From Microbispora oryzae (GTDB taxonomy: Bacteria > Actinomycetota > Actinomycetes > Streptosporangiales > Streptosporangiaceae), in NCBI RefSeq assembly GCF_017896165.1, contig NZ_JAFCNB010000012.1:1-64000 (forward strand): 64,000 nucleotides of DNA. The letters run 5' to 3'. A model generated the notes under the pieces. The model saw only the letters and a list, made by a program, of their open reading frames with translations. It was not told the origin of the DNA and did no database searches. Numbering within the stretch: the first letter of the stretch is position 1; each line of letters opens with the position of its first letter. Position numbers and translations under genes: made by a program. Positions 52,016 through 60,939 of the stretch are shown one piece after another.

Positions 52016-53949
52016 CCCAGTGCCGCCCTGACCTCGGCCTCACCGATGATCGGGTCGTTGCTCGGGCCGTCGTCCTCGAACGACGGCAGGGATCGCGCGT
52101 TCGGCGACGGGGTCGCCGGCGGGGCGGGGTCCGGCGGCGCGGCGTTGTGATACTCGGGGAAGCGGTCCTGGTAGTCGATCGCCGCCTGGACGATGTCGGC
52201 CTCGGCGAAGCGGGGCCCCCAGAACTGGGCGGAGGCCGCCAGGCCCTGGACGTATCCGATCGGGAAGCTGACCATCGGCCAGCCGAGCGCGTTCGGCACC
52301 TGGTAGTAGGCCCGGTAGACCGGGAAGCCGGCGCCGCCGGATCGCTGGCCGACGACGTCGCCGATCGACATGACGAGCATGAAGTCGACGTTGTGGTCCC
52401 GCAGCGCCTTGGTGTAGTTGGCGATGAGCCGCCGGCGGCGCTGCTCGCCCTCGTATCGGACGGCGGCGGAGATCCCGCCGTTGAACCGGTCGGCGGCGGC
52501 GAAGCTCGCGGCCGGCTCACCGGGCGCCCGGCGGCCGTACTGGGAGGTCAGGGTGGCCACCGCAGCGGCCGACGGGATGCCACTGGCACAGAAGTCCGCT
52601 ACGGCGGCGGCGAAGCGCACCTCGTACCGGTTGGAGTTGACGACCGCCGCGGACGGGGACACGGGTGAGCCGTCCACCGTGGCCAGCACGTCCGACGAGG
52701 CGAAATAGGGGTTCTGCGAGGAGTCGGTCATGTCCAGGCCCGGGAACTGGATCACGGTGGCGCCCAGGCTCTGCAACTGCCCGACCAGGCGGTTGAAGGC
52801 GGCCAGATGCCCCGCGCCGTACGTGGACTGGGGGCTCACCCCGACCTTGATCGAGCCGTTGACGTTCATCCAGTCGGTCTGCGGGATGCCGATGGTCATG
52901 CCTTGGAGCGGCTTGCGGCCCCGGCGCGGGATGAGGGGGATCTCGGGGAACGGGGACGGGGCCGACAGGGTCTGCGGGTCGTTGACCGGGTCGGGGCCGA
53001 GGATGGTGGCCAGGATCAGCGCCGAGTCGCGGGCGCTGCGGCTCAGCGGGCCGAGCACGTCGTAGCCGGGCGACAGCGGCATGACCCCGGCGACGGAGAC
53101 CGTGCCGAGGGACGGCTTGATGCCGGTGGCCCCGTTGGCGGCCGACGGCATGATGATGCTGCCGCCGGTCTCCTCGCCGATGCAGGCCGCCGCCAGCCGG
53201 GCCACCGGTGCGACACCGGAGCCCTGGCTCGACCCGCCGGGGACGTAGGCGACGTTCCACGCGTTGCCGGCGAAGGTGCCGGTGATGGAGCCGGAGAAGG
53301 CCGAGCAGATCGTGCTGCCCAGCAGGACCACGCCGGCCGCCCGCAGCCGGGCCACCACGGTCGCGTCCTGGAGCGCCAGGTTGCCGGAGAACGCCGCCGA
53401 GCCGTTCTGCGCGTTGAGGCCCTTGACGCCCACGGAGTCCTTGATCCCCATGGGGATGCCGTAGAGCAGCGGCACCGCTTCACCGCCGCGGCGGCACGCG
53501 GCGAGGCGCTTGTCCGCGGCCCGTGCGGCGGCGAGCGCGCCGGCCTCGTCCAGTCTGACGAACGCGTTGTACAGCCCGTTGTTGCCGTAGGTCTCGAACG
53601 GGCCGTTGAACTTGTGGATCCGATCCAGGTAGGCCTGGGTCAGCTCGACGCTCGACACCTTGCCCGCGCGCAGCAGTGCCGCCAGTTCCACGATCTCGTA
53701 GTCGACCAGTCGCGACCGGTGGGGGATGTCCTTCGCCGAGGGCAGGCAGGCGGTGTTCCCGTCCTTGGCCTCACCCGGCTCCTTCGTCGTGGTCGCGGCC
53801 TTCGCCACGCCGCCGCCCAGCGTCATGGCCAGCGCCGTGCCCGCGGCGGCCGTGCCCGCGCCCCCGATCAGGGATCGGCGGCTCAGCGTTCCCGGGCCGG
53901 CGCGCTCGCCGGCCGGTGCGGACGCGCCCGCGCTTTCGTGTTGACCCAC
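52012..53949 (-). CDS. Tat-exported amidase (amidase signature family)
   Basis: A 645-residue exported hydrolase. The N-terminus has a twin-arginine signal (LSRRSLIGGAG, then a hydrophobic run to about 50). The amidase-signature catalytic triad is visible: Lys170 in GIPMGIKDSV, the cis-Ser in VPGGSSQGSG, and nucleophile Ser264 in GEETGGSII. The C-terminus (600-645) is Pro-rich. It hydrolyses an amide outside the cytoplasm; the substrate is unknown. Followed by an overlapping 68-residue gene. Sits 456 bp from the next rightward gene. Confidence 0.87.
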   Translation of the reverse strand: MGQHESAGASAPAGERAGPGTLSRRSLIGGAGTAAAGTALAMTLGGGVAKAATTTKEPGEAKDGNTACLPSAKDIPHRSRLVDYEIVELAALLRAGKVSSVELTQAYLDRIHKFNGPFETYGNNGLYNAFVRLDEAGALAAARAADKRLAACRRGGEAVPLLYGIPMGIKDSVGVKGLNAQNGSAAFSGNLALQDATVVARLRAAGVVLLGSTICSAFSGSITGTFAGNAWNVAYVPGGSSQGSGVAPVARLAAACIGEETGGSIIMPSAANGATGIKPSLGTVSVAGVMPLSPGYDVLGPLSRSARDSALILATILGPDPVNDPQTLSAPSPFPEIPLIPRRGRKPLQGMTIGIPQTDWMNVNGSIKVGVSPQSTYGAGHLAAFNRLVGQLQSLGATVIQFPGLDMTDSSQNPYFASSDVLATVDGSPVSPSAAVVNSNRYEVRFAAAVADFCASGIPSAAAVATLTSQYGRRAPGEPAASFAAADRFNGGISAAVRYEGEQRRRRLIANYTKALRDHNVDFMLVMSIGDVVGQRSGGAGFPVYRAYYQVPNALGWPMVSFPIGYVQGLAASAQFWGPRFAEADIVQAAIDYQDRFPEYHNAAPPDPAPPATPSPNARSLPSFEDDGPSNDPIIGEAEVRAALG

Positions 53950-54405
53950 GTCAGTACCTCATCTCTTCCGTGGTCCTCGCACGTGATCAGGACATGCCGG
54001 GCAACGACTTCGGGATGCCCGGAACGCCAGGCGCGACGATAGGAAGAGATCGTTTCGGCGGGATACATAGATCGTGTCGGCAACATTTCGGGTGATCTAC
54101 CGAGCGGCGGGCCGGGCCGGCTCAGGAGCTGAATCTTTCAAAGACGGACCGCTGCGGCGGCTCATCTCTTTTGGCATTCATTTCCGGTCGATTTCCGGTT
54201 CGCATTTCGCGATCACCCCTGCGTGACGGACCCAGGCCGGTGCGTCCGACTGTGGTAATCGATTTCACCTGCCGTGGATCAATCATTTCCCGTCCTGGGC
54301 CGCCTGACGTTTCGGCCCTTCCGTAAACGCGGAAGCGATTGACTGCCGCGCCGGTGGGTGCTGAATTCACGGTGGCTTCTGTCAGAGGCGGGAGAAGGGA
54401 TACAC
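53950..54405. other. 456-bp divergent spacer
   Basis: Between the leftward amidase and a rightward secreted protein. It contains the amidase leader and, around 54177-54205, a double TTTCCGGT direct repeat. A leftward frame at 54122-54370 has no ribosome site or family and is not accepted. No other signal is clear. Confidence 0.4.
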
Positions 54406-54882
54406 ATGTTTACCGTGAAATCAGCCCGGCGGGTGCTCGCGCTCGGTTCCGCACTCGTCACCACCGGCGTGCTGGGCCTGCTGGCCGTGCCGCAACCCGC
54501 CACGGCCTCCACCGTCGTGGTGCAGGGCACGGTCGACTGCAGCAACGTCAACTACTCCGGGGACACCTCCGACTGGTATCCCTACAGCCTGCAGGTCGTC
54601 AGCGGGTCTCCCTACACGAGCGCGTCGCCCAGTGGCCTCTACGCGGTCCCCGCGACGCACGCGTTCGGCTTCACGCAGACGCTGCCCAGCGGGTCGACGT
54701 CCGTGGGTGTCTCCACCCTGTGCAGCATCGGCCACCAGTGGGACCTCACCGGCTCGACCGGCATGGTCGACATCCCCGCGGGGACGAGCACCGTGACCGC
54801 CGCCTGGGCCTGCTCCACCGCCCCGGTCTACCCCGGACCGTGGGTGACCAACTGCAGCCTGCAGTCGGTCTCCTACAGCTGA
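54406..54882 (+). CDS. Small secreted protein
   Basis: A 158-residue exported protein: MFTVKSARRVLALGSALVTT and a hydrophobic run ending PQPATA, then a Ser/Thr/Tyr-rich beta-type domain with four Cys (VDCSNVNYSGDTS, STLCSIGHQW, AWACSTAP, VTNCSLQSV). ATG 54406 has AGAAGGGA upstream. No family recognised; likely extracellular and disulfide-bonded. Confidence 0.72.
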   Translation: MFTVKSARRVLALGSALVTTGVLGLLAVPQPATASTVVVQGTVDCSNVNYSGDTSDWYPYSLQVVSGSPYTSASPSGLYAVPATHAFGFTQTLPSGSTSVGVSTLCSIGHQWDLTGSTGMVDIPAGTSTVTAAWACSTAPVYPGPWVTNCSLQSVSYS

Positions 54883-54960
54883 TCATCGCTTCGCCGGTCG
54901 TGCCGGGCGGCCCGTGTCTCCGCCGTCCGGCCCGACCCTTTCCACTCACATATGAGAGGC

Positions 54961-54984
54961 GTATTCAGAGAAAATTCACCGCCG
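54961..54984 (+). promoter_or_regulatory. Possible PHO box upstream of the metallophosphoesterase
   Basis: ATTCA recurs with an 11-base period (54963-54967, 54974-54978, the second reading ATTCACC), the spacing of PhoP direct repeats in actinomycetes (GTTCACC units). It lies about 105 bases before the phosphoesterase start. Only two units and imperfect, hence weak. Confidence 0.35.
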
Positions 54985-55088
54985 GAGCGGCCATCGGTTA
55001 ACCAGGAATATCGCCGGTCTTCGCCTGCCTGCCATGTGGGAGCGCTGGGATTCTTCCGCTTACCACATGCCGTTCCTGGAGGACCGTA

Positions 55089-56093
55089 ATGCGTAGAACG
55101 TTGGCCGTCGCAGCGATGGGCGCCCTGGTACTGGCCGGCTCGGCGCTCGCCGCCAACGCCAGCAGCACCTCGGCGCCGGGTCACGGCGAACCGGAGCCGA
55201 ACCGCTCCGTCTACGAGATCGCCCTGATCGGCGACATGCCGTACGGAGACGTCGGCCGGACCCAGTTCCCCCGGGTGATCGACGAGATCAACGCCGACCG
55301 CGGCATCTCGTTCACCGTCTTCGACGGCGACATCAAGAACGGCAGCGAGCGCTGCGACCAGCCGATGTACGACCTGGCGGTGAAGAACTTCGGCCTGTTC
55401 CGCCAGCCGCTCGTCTACGTCCCCGGCGACAACGAGTGGACCGACTGCGACCGTGCGAACAACGGCTCCTACGACCCGAACGAGCGGCTCGCCCTCGTCC
55501 GCACGATGTTCGCGGCGACGCCGAGGTCGTTCGGCCGGCGGCAGCTCACACTGCAGCGGCAGTCTCCCGCCTACCCGGAGAACGTCCGCTGGCAGTACGG
55601 CGCCGTCACCTACCTGGGGCTGAACATTCCGGGCAGCGACAACAACGCGCCGCAGTTCGACACGAGCGGCAAGCAGATCGACGGCGACCAGGCCGAGTAC
55701 ACCGCCCGAAACGCGGCCAACCTGGACTGGCTGGACAAGGGCTTCGCCGCCGCGAAGGCCGCCCGCTCGAAGGCCGTCGTTGTCACGCTGCAGGCCGACA
55801 TGTGGACGGAGCCCACCGCTCACTTCGCCGACACCAAGAAGAAGCTGGCCCAGCTGGCCATCGGCTTCCCGGGCCAGGTCCTCCTGGTCAACGGCGACAG
55901 CCACTTCCTCACGATCGACAAGCCGCTCACGGACGCGAAGAACCAGGTGATCGAGAACGTCACCCGCGTCCAGACCTTCGGCAGCGACCAGAACCACTGG
56001 GTGAGCGCGGAGATCGACCCCAGGGACCCGGAGGTCTTCACCTTCCACCAGCACATCGTGGCCGCCAACCAGCCCTCCTACGTCAGCCCCTGA
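55089..56093 (+). CDS. Secreted metallophosphoesterase
   Basis: A 334-residue exported calcineurin-like phosphoesterase. Signal peptide MRRTLAVAAMGALVLAGSAL...NA. Metal-site motifs in order: IGDMPYGD, FDGDIKNGSE, VPGDNEWTD, and a late NGDSHF in place of the usual GHxH. CTGGAGGACC precedes ATG 55089. It probably releases phosphate from organic esters outside the cell; a PHO-box-like repeat upstream and a T-tailed terminator downstream make it a self-contained unit. Confidence 0.85.
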   Translation: MRRTLAVAAMGALVLAGSALAANASSTSAPGHGEPEPNRSVYEIALIGDMPYGDVGRTQFPRVIDEINADRGISFTVFDGDIKNGSERCDQPMYDLAVKNFGLFRQPLVYVPGDNEWTDCDRANNGSYDPNERLALVRTMFAATPRSFGRRQLTLQRQSPAYPENVRWQYGAVTYLGLNIPGSDNNAPQFDTSGKQIDGDQAEYTARNAANLDWLDKGFAAAKAARSKAVVVTLQADMWTEPTAHFADTKKKLAQLAIGFPGQVLLVNGDSHFLTIDKPLTDAKNQVIENVTRVQTFGSDQNHWVSAEIDPRDPEVFTFHQHIVAANQPSYVSP

Positions 56094-56109
56094 CCTGACG
56101 CGGCCGGAC

Positions 56110-56165
56110 GGGACGGCCGGGAACGGGGTGCGTGATCACCCGTTCCCGGCCGTCCCCTGTTTTCC
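56110..56165 (+). terminator. Intrinsic terminator of the metallophosphoesterase gene
   Basis: A perfect 18-bp stem (56110-56127 with 56139-56156), 11-base loop, followed by CTGTTTTCC. The best classical terminator in the window; it also separates the converging GPP34 gene. Confidence 0.9.
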
Positions 56166-56176
56166 GGCCCGGCGGG

Positions 56177-56821
56177 TCAGCCGCCGCCGCTCGACGCGGC
56201 GGCGGACGCCGCGTGAAGCTGCTGGATCACCTTACGCAGCGCCGGAGCCGTCGGCCCGCTCCGTTCGGTCAGGTCGGCGATGCGCTGCTTGTACGCCCGT
56301 CGCTTCGCCCTCGGGAGCACCGTCCCGATCTCGCCCGCGGCGGCCAGCGCGACCAGGGCCGCCTCGCGCTCGCCGACCCGCGACATCGGGCCGGTGAGGG
56401 CGCCGCCGAGCAGCGCGGAGAGCCTCTTGACGACGCGCGGGTCACGCACCCGGACGTGGGTCCTGTTGAAGATCAGGAACGGCTGGCGCAGCTCGACCCG
56501 GATCCACCGGTCCGTCTCCATCTCGTCCCGGACCGCCCGGACCGTCGCCCGGCCGTCCTTGCCGATCCAGTGCTTCCACGGCCTCGGCCGCGACTGGGCG
56601 ATCTGGTGGAGCAGGCCGTCGAGGACCGGGTCGGCGAGCCCCTCGTCGTTCACCACCCGCACCTTGCCGCCGTCGTCGGCGATCCGGCCGCTGAACAGCA
56701 GTTCCGTGAGCGCCGCCGCGCGGAGGAGATAGGGGAACCGGTGGTTCGTCACCACCCGTTCCTTACGGGAGTCGTAGCCGAGCAGGTAGAGCTGTGCGGG
56801 CAGGGAGCCGGGAACGTCCAC
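56177..56821 (-). CDS. GPP34 (GOLPH3-like) family protein
   Basis: A 214-residue protein resembling the Golgi phosphoprotein 3 family: LPAQLYLLGYDSRKERVVTN, LRAAALTELLFSGRI, DPVLDGLLHQI, TVLPRAKRRAYKQRI. Eukaryotic members bind PI4P; the role of the many actinomycete members is unknown. GTG 56821 has GAGAAGG upstream and follows the ribbon-helix-helix gene by 14 bases. Last gene of an SPFH, RHH, GPP34 operon. Confidence 0.83.
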   Translation of the reverse strand: MDVPGSLPAQLYLLGYDSRKERVVTNHRFPYLLRAAALTELLFSGRIADDGGKVRVVNDEGLADPVLDGLLHQIAQSRPRPWKHWIGKDGRATVRAVRDEMETDRWIRVELRQPFLIFNRTHVRVRDPRVVKRLSALLGGALTGPMSRVGEREAALVALAAAGEIGTVLPRAKRRAYKQRIADLTERSGPTAPALRKVIQQLHAASAAASSGGG

Positions 56822-56835
56822 GGGACCGCCTTCTC

Positions 56836-57105
56836 TCAGTCGTCGTCGGCCGGCGCCCGGCCGTCGGGCGCCGTCGTGGAGGATTCGGGGTCGGATGGGG
56901 GCGGGTCCTGTGTCGTGGGAGGCCGGCCCCGCCGGGGGATGCGGCCGGCGTTTCCGGGAAGCCGTCCCGCGTCGGAGAGCGCCTTGCGGAGCAGGAACTC
57001 GATCTGTGCGTTGGTGCTGCGCAGCTCGTCGCCGGCCCACCGGGCCAGCGCGTCGTGCACCGCGGGGTCCAGCCGCAACAGGACGCTCTTTCTTTCGGTC
57101 GCCAC
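56836..57105 (-). CDS. Arc-type ribbon-helix-helix protein
   Basis: An 89-residue protein with an N-terminal ribbon-helix-helix: ERKSVLLRLDPAVHDALARW and RSTNAQIEFLLRKAL (residues about 4-42), then a Pro-rich disordered tail (GRPPTTQDPPPSDPESS). Such proteins bind short palindromes as dimers. It is 2 bases downstream of the SPFH gene and 14 upstream of GPP34. It is the obvious candidate to bind the perfect palindrome at 58067-58082 in front of the operon. Confidence 0.83.
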   Translation of the reverse strand: MATERKSVLLRLDPAVHDALARWAGDELRSTNAQIEFLLRKALSDAGRLPGNAGRIPRRGRPPTTQDPPPSDPESSTTAPDGRAPADDD

Positions 57106-57107
57106 GG

Positions 57108-58034
57108 TCAGCGGTAGAGGGAACCGGTGTTGACCACGGGCTGCACGTCGCGGTCACCGCACAGGACGACGAGCAGATTGCTCACCATCGTGGCCTTGCG
57201 CTCCTCGTCGAGCTCGATGACGTCGTGCTCGTCGAGCCTGGCCAGGGCGGCCTCGACCATGCCGACCGCGCCGTCCACGATGCGCTGGCGGGCCGCGACG
57301 ATCGCTCCGGCCTGCTGGCGGCGCAGCATCGCCTGCGCGATCTCGGGGGCGTACGCCAGACGGGTGATGCGGGACTCGATGATCTTGACCCCGGCGGACG
57401 CCACTCGTGCCTGGATCTCCGCCGAGAGGCGGCCGGTGATCTCGTCCGCGTTCTGCCGCAGGGAGATCATGTCGTCGTGCCCGTCGTACGGGTAGCTGCC
57501 GGCGATGTGCCGGACCGCGGTCTCCGTCTGGAACGCCACGAACTCCACGAAGTCATCGACCTCGAAGACGGCCTTCGCCGTGTCCTCGACCTGCCACACC
57601 ACGACCGCGGCCATCTCGATCGGGTTGCCGTCGGCGTCGTTGACCTTGGCCACGTCCGTCTCGTGGTTGCGGATCCGGGTCGACACCCGCCGCTTCTGCG
57701 TGCAGGGAACCACGAACCGCAGGCCGGGAGCGCGGACCGTGCCCACATAACGGCCGAGCAGCTGGATCACGCGCGCCTCGCCGGGGGCGACCGCGACGAG
57801 CCCGGTGAGGGCGATGTTGGTCCCCAGGAAGACCAGCGCCCCGACGACGATCAGGACGTTTCCCGTGCCGGCGCTGCCGCCGGCCGCGCGGTTGATGCCC
57901 AGAACGATCAACGCTACCGAGGCGAGCAGGATCAGCAGGCCCAGTATCAGCACGGGCCATCCGGAGGCCGCTCGGGCCGTCCGCTCGCCGGTCTGGGGGG
58001 CCGGCATGTCAACGGCGATCTGTGTGTCAGTCAT
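57108..58034 (-). CDS. SPFH/band-7 membrane protein
   Basis: A 308-residue membrane-anchored protein: two hydrophobic segments ([20 protein letters not shown] and [20 protein letters not shown]) then the SPFH domain ([48 protein letters not shown]-type [20 protein letters not shown]) and a helical C-terminus. Slipin/flotillin-like proteins form membrane scaffolds that host proteases or stress factors. First gene of the three-gene operon with RHH and GPP34. Confidence 0.9.
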   Translation of the reverse strand: MTDTQIAVDMPAPQTGERTARAASGWPVLILGLLILLASVALIVLGINRAAGGSAGTGNVLIVVGALVFLGTNIALTGLVAVAPGEARVIQLLGRYVGTVRAPGLRFVVPCTQKRRVSTRIRNHETDVAKVNDADGNPIEMAAVVVWQVEDTAKAVFEVDDFVEFVAFQTETAVRHIAGSYPYDGHDDMISLRQNADEITGRLSAEIQARVASAGVKIIESRITRLAYAPEIAQAMLRRQQAGAIVAARQRIVDGAVGMVEAALARLDEHDVIELDEERKATMVSNLLVVLCGDRDVQPVVNTGSLYR

Positions 58035-58066
58035 CTCTACTCCTCACTGTCTAGCATGAGAGTAGC

Positions 58067-58082
58067 AAAGTGATATCACTTT
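58067..58082. promoter_or_regulatory. Perfect palindrome in front of the SPFH operon
   Basis: AAAGTGATATCACTTT, 16 bp, perfectly symmetric, 33 bases upstream of the SPFH start. AT-rich in an otherwise GC-rich region, so it may overlap the -10 element. Likely site of the operon's RHH protein or a GntR-type regulator. Confidence 0.7.
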
Positions 58083-58106
58083 TTGCCAGAGGGGCCCGGC
58101 CCGTTC

Positions 58107-58134
58107 TTCCGGGAGGGCGCGGGCCCTCCCGGAA
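58107..58134 (-). terminator. Terminator of the leftward epimerase gene
   Basis: 12-bp stem 58107-58118 with 58123-58134, loop GCGG; located between the epimerase stop and the SPFH promoter. Confidence 0.7.
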
Positions 58135-58165
58135 ACGGCGAGGTCGAGGGGTCAGAGGCGAGGGG

Positions 58166-58999
58166 TCACACGTGGTCGCGCCAGGAGTGCCGCGGGACGA
58201 AGCCGAGGACCTCACGGGCGCGGTCGATGGCGAGCAGGGTCTCGAACTCGCCGAGCTCGCGGGTGATCTCGACCTCGGGGTAGACCTCCTTCATCAGGTC
58301 GGCCGACGGCCGGTTCATCACGGTGTCGGCCGCCGCGATGACGAAGCTCTCCGCGCCCTGGATCGGCGCGTCCAGGGCGAGGCGGCAGGCGGCCGCCGCG
58401 TCGCGGGTGTCGATGTAGCCCCACAGGTTCCACTTGCGCAGGAGCGCGTCGTCCCAGTAGCCGGGGAACGCCGGGTAGTCCTCGGGGCCGAGCACGTTGG
58501 AGAAGCGCAGCGCGACGAAGGGGATGCCCGACCACTGGGAGACGTGCTCGGCGAGGGTCTCCGTCACCACCTTGGACAGCGCGTACGTCGAGGTCGGGTG
58601 GGGATAGTGGCCCTCGTCCACCGGGGCGTACAGCGGCGGGACGTCGAAGGGCAGCCCAAGCGTCGTCTCGCTGGACGCCCAGACCACGCGGTCGAGCCGC
58701 AGTTGGGCGGCGGCCAGGAAGACGTTGGAGTTCATCGTCGTGTTGGCGTTGAACGTCTCGGAGGGGGTGCGCAGCCCCGGCGCCGGGATGTTGGCCAGGT
58801 GGACCACCACGTCGACGCCGTCGAGCACCTCGACCGCCTGGCCGTACTGGGTGAGATCGGCGACCAGCACCTGTGCGCCGAGGTCGGCCGGTCCGGGCCT
58901 GAGGTCCGTCGCGACGACGTCATGGCCGTTGTCGATCAGGTCGCGTACGACGGCGCGGCCGAGCTTGCCGCTGGCCCCGGTCACGCAGATCTTCGTCAT
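58166..58999 (-). CDS. NAD-dependent epimerase/dehydratase (extended SDR)
   Basis: A 277-residue extended SDR: VTGASGKLGRAVV, VVHLANIPAPG, catalytic Ser-Ser-Glu-Thr of VWASSETTLG and Tyr-x-x-x-Lys in STYALSKVVTE, RFSNVLGPEDYP. Typical of uronate/nucleoside-sugar dehydrogenases. Start ATG 58999 with GGGAGAG upstream. It follows the XRE regulator (59039-59908) on the same strand by 39 bases, so they are probably co-transcribed. Confidence 0.86.
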   Translation of the reverse strand: MTKICVTGASGKLGRAVVRDLIDNGHDVVATDLRPGPADLGAQVLVADLTQYGQAVEVLDGVDVVVHLANIPAPGLRTPSETFNANTTMNSNVFLAAAQLRLDRVVWASSETTLGLPFDVPPLYAPVDEGHYPHPTSTYALSKVVTETLAEHVSQWSGIPFVALRFSNVLGPEDYPAFPGYWDDALLRKWNLWGYIDTRDAAAACRLALDAPIQGAESFVIAAADTVMNRPSADLMKEVYPEVEITRELGEFETLLAIDRAREVLGFVPRHSWRDHV

Positions 59000-59038
59000 C
59001 GTCTCTCCCACTTGCTACTTTCATCGGCCCTTTGACCG

Positions 59039-59908
59039 TTATAGGGCTACTTTTCCAGAAGGCTGCGCCAGGTCGGGCTCGGGTCCGATGATCTTCAGGA
59101 GCTGGAGGGACTGGTAGGCGGACGACCCGGGCTCGGCGGTGAAGATGACCACCTGTTGCTCCTGGTCGGGCACGGTCAGCACGTCGAAGTCGAGCTCGAT
59201 CGGCCCCATCCGCGGGTGCCGTACGGTCTGCCGCAGATGACGCTCGATCCGGAACTCGTGGGAGTTCCACAGGCGGGCGAACTCCTCGCTCCCGGCCAGC
59301 AGATCGCCGATCAGGCCCGCGAGCTCGGGACTGTGGGGATAGCGGGTGGCGGCGACGCGCAGGTAGCTGACCGCCGTGACGACGAAACGGTCGGGGCTGC
59401 CCATGCCGTAGTGCCGCCGCTCGGGGTCGGGGTGCAGGAAGTAGCGCCGGATGACGTTGCGTTCCTCGCCCTCCAGCGCCGAGAAGTCCTCGAACAGGGC
59501 GGCGGCCAGCGGGTTCCAGGCGAGCACCCGGCAGGTCTGGTCGACGACGATCGCGGCGGCGTCGGTCAGGCGGTTGAGCAGGTTGAGCGTGCTCGGCTGC
59601 ACCTCGCGGGCGGGCCCCGCGGACTCGTTCTCCTCCCGTTCGCCGGCCAGGTGGAACAGCCGGGCGCGTTCCTGGCCCGACAGGAGCAGCGCCCGGGCGA
59701 TGCCGTCGAGCACGCGCCGCGACGGGTGCCGGCCGCGGGCCTGCTCCAGCCGCGTGTAGTGGTCGACCGAGATGTAGGCGAGCTGGGCGACCTCCTCGCG
59801 TCGCAGCCCGGGAGTGCGCCGGCGTGGCCCCTGCGGCAGCCCCACCTCGGAGGGATTGACCTGCTCGCGCTTGTGCCGCAGGAACTCCGCCAGTGCGTGC
59901 TTGTCCAT
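59039..59908 (-). CDS. XRE regulator with MmyB-like ligand-binding domain
   Basis: A 289-residue regulator typical of actinomycetes: helix-turn-helix at about 10-80 (LPQGPRRRTPGLRREEVAQLAYISVDHYTRLEQARGRHPSRRVLDGIARAL) and a PAS-like MmyB domain (LTDAAAIVVDQTCRVLAWNPLAAALFEDF, FVVTAVSYLRVAATRYPHSPEL, VRHPRMGPIELDFDVLTVPDQEQQVVIFTAEP) that may bind fatty acids. These regulators usually control a neighbouring SDR; here one lies on each side (58166 and divergent 60049). Confidence 0.88.
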   Translation of the reverse strand: MDKHALAEFLRHKREQVNPSEVGLPQGPRRRTPGLRREEVAQLAYISVDHYTRLEQARGRHPSRRVLDGIARALLLSGQERARLFHLAGEREENESAGPAREVQPSTLNLLNRLTDAAAIVVDQTCRVLAWNPLAAALFEDFSALEGEERNVIRRYFLHPDPERRHYGMGSPDRFVVTAVSYLRVAATRYPHSPELAGLIGDLLAGSEEFARLWNSHEFRIERHLRQTVRHPRMGPIELDFDVLTVPDQEQQVVIFTAEPGSSAYQSLQLLKIIGPEPDLAQPSGKVAL

Positions 59909-60048
59909 GCTTCCGACCGTACGTCGCCGCCCCGGGAGCCAGCCACGCACTCTTGGTCCCTGGTTGCGCGGAGGCGGCGGGCGTGAGGGTGAGAAAGGCG
60001 GCCGGGATCCGCCGATCACACCGTTCACACCTGATGGAAGGAACAGTC

Positions 60049-60939
60049 ATGCGAATCTTCATCACCGGGGCGAGTGGCTACGTCGGCGGTGTCGTCGCCG
60101 AGCACCTCGTCCGAGCGGGCCACGAGGTGGCCGCCCTGGCCCGCTCCGATCAGGCCCGCGAGCGCGTCGAGGGGCTGGGCGCGGTGGCCGTGCCCGGCGG
60201 CCTCCTCGACCTCGACGCGCTGCGGGCCGGCGCCGCCGTGGCCGAGGCCGTGGTCCACACCGCCGTCGACTACGGCGATCCCCGGATGGGGGACGTCGAG
60301 CGCGACGCTCTGGAGGCGATGCTGGGCGGGCTGAACGACGGGGGCGCGTTCATCTACACCAGCACCGGGCTCGTCTATCCCGACACGGGGGGCGTCACCG
60401 TGGACGAGGATCACCCCGTCGCCCCCGAGTCGTCGCCGCAGCCCTTCAAGATCCTCGGCGAGCGGCGGGTGCTTGAGGCGGACCGGCTGGCGGGCATGGT
60501 GGTCCGGGCGTCCCTGGTGTACGGCCGGGAGCGGTCGGGTCTCCTGCGGTCGTTCGTCGACAACGGACGGAGCACCGGCACCGTCCCCTACATCGGGGAG
60601 GGCGCCAACGCGTGGTCGTCCGTGCACATCGACGACCTCGCCGCGCTGTATGTGGCGATGCTGGAGCGCCCGGTGGCCGGAGCCGTCGTCAACGCGGCCT
60701 CCGGCCGTACCACGCCGATGCGGGAGATCGCCGAGGCCGCGGCCGAGCTCACGGGCGCCCGGGCCGTGTCGCTCACGTTCGAGCAGGCGGTGGCGGCCAT
60801 GGGCCCGATGGCCGGGGTGCTCACCCGTTCGGCGCCGCTGGACTCGTCCCGGGCCGGGCGGCTCTTCGGCTGGCGCCCGACGGCTCACGGCCTGCTTGAG
60901 GAGCTGGCGTCCGGCCTTCCCGCACCGGCCGCGTCCTGA
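60049..60939 (+). CDS. NAD(P)-dependent epimerase/dehydratase-like SDR
   Basis: A 296-residue atypical SDR: FITGASGYVGGVVAEHLVRAGHEV, FIYTSTGLVYPDTGG, then HIDDLAALYVAMLERPVAGAVVNAASG. The Tyr-x-x-x-Lys pair is not obvious (PQPFKILGE), so it may be a reductase-like binding protein. ATG 60049 has GGAAGGAAC upstream. Divergent from the MmyB-type regulator. Its last 119 bases overlap the 3' end of the converging TetR gene. Confidence 0.83.
   Translation: MRIFITGASGYVGGVVAEHLVRAGHEVAALARSDQARERVEGLGAVAVPGGLLDLDALRAGAAVAEAVVHTAVDYGDPRMGDVERDALEAMLGGLNDGGAFIYTSTGLVYPDTGGVTVDEDHPVAPESSPQPFKILGERRVLEADRLAGMVVRASLVYGRERSGLLRSFVDNGRSTGTVPYIGEGANAWSSVHIDDLAALYVAMLERPVAGAVVNAASGRTTPMREIAEAAAELTGARAVSLTFEQAVAAMGPMAGVLTRSAPLDSSRAGRLFGWRPTAHGLLEELASGLPAPAAS

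Noticed and set aside
54122-54370. 82-residue leftward frame in the amidase spacer
   Set aside because: No ribosome site, no family, overlaps the leader of the next gene.
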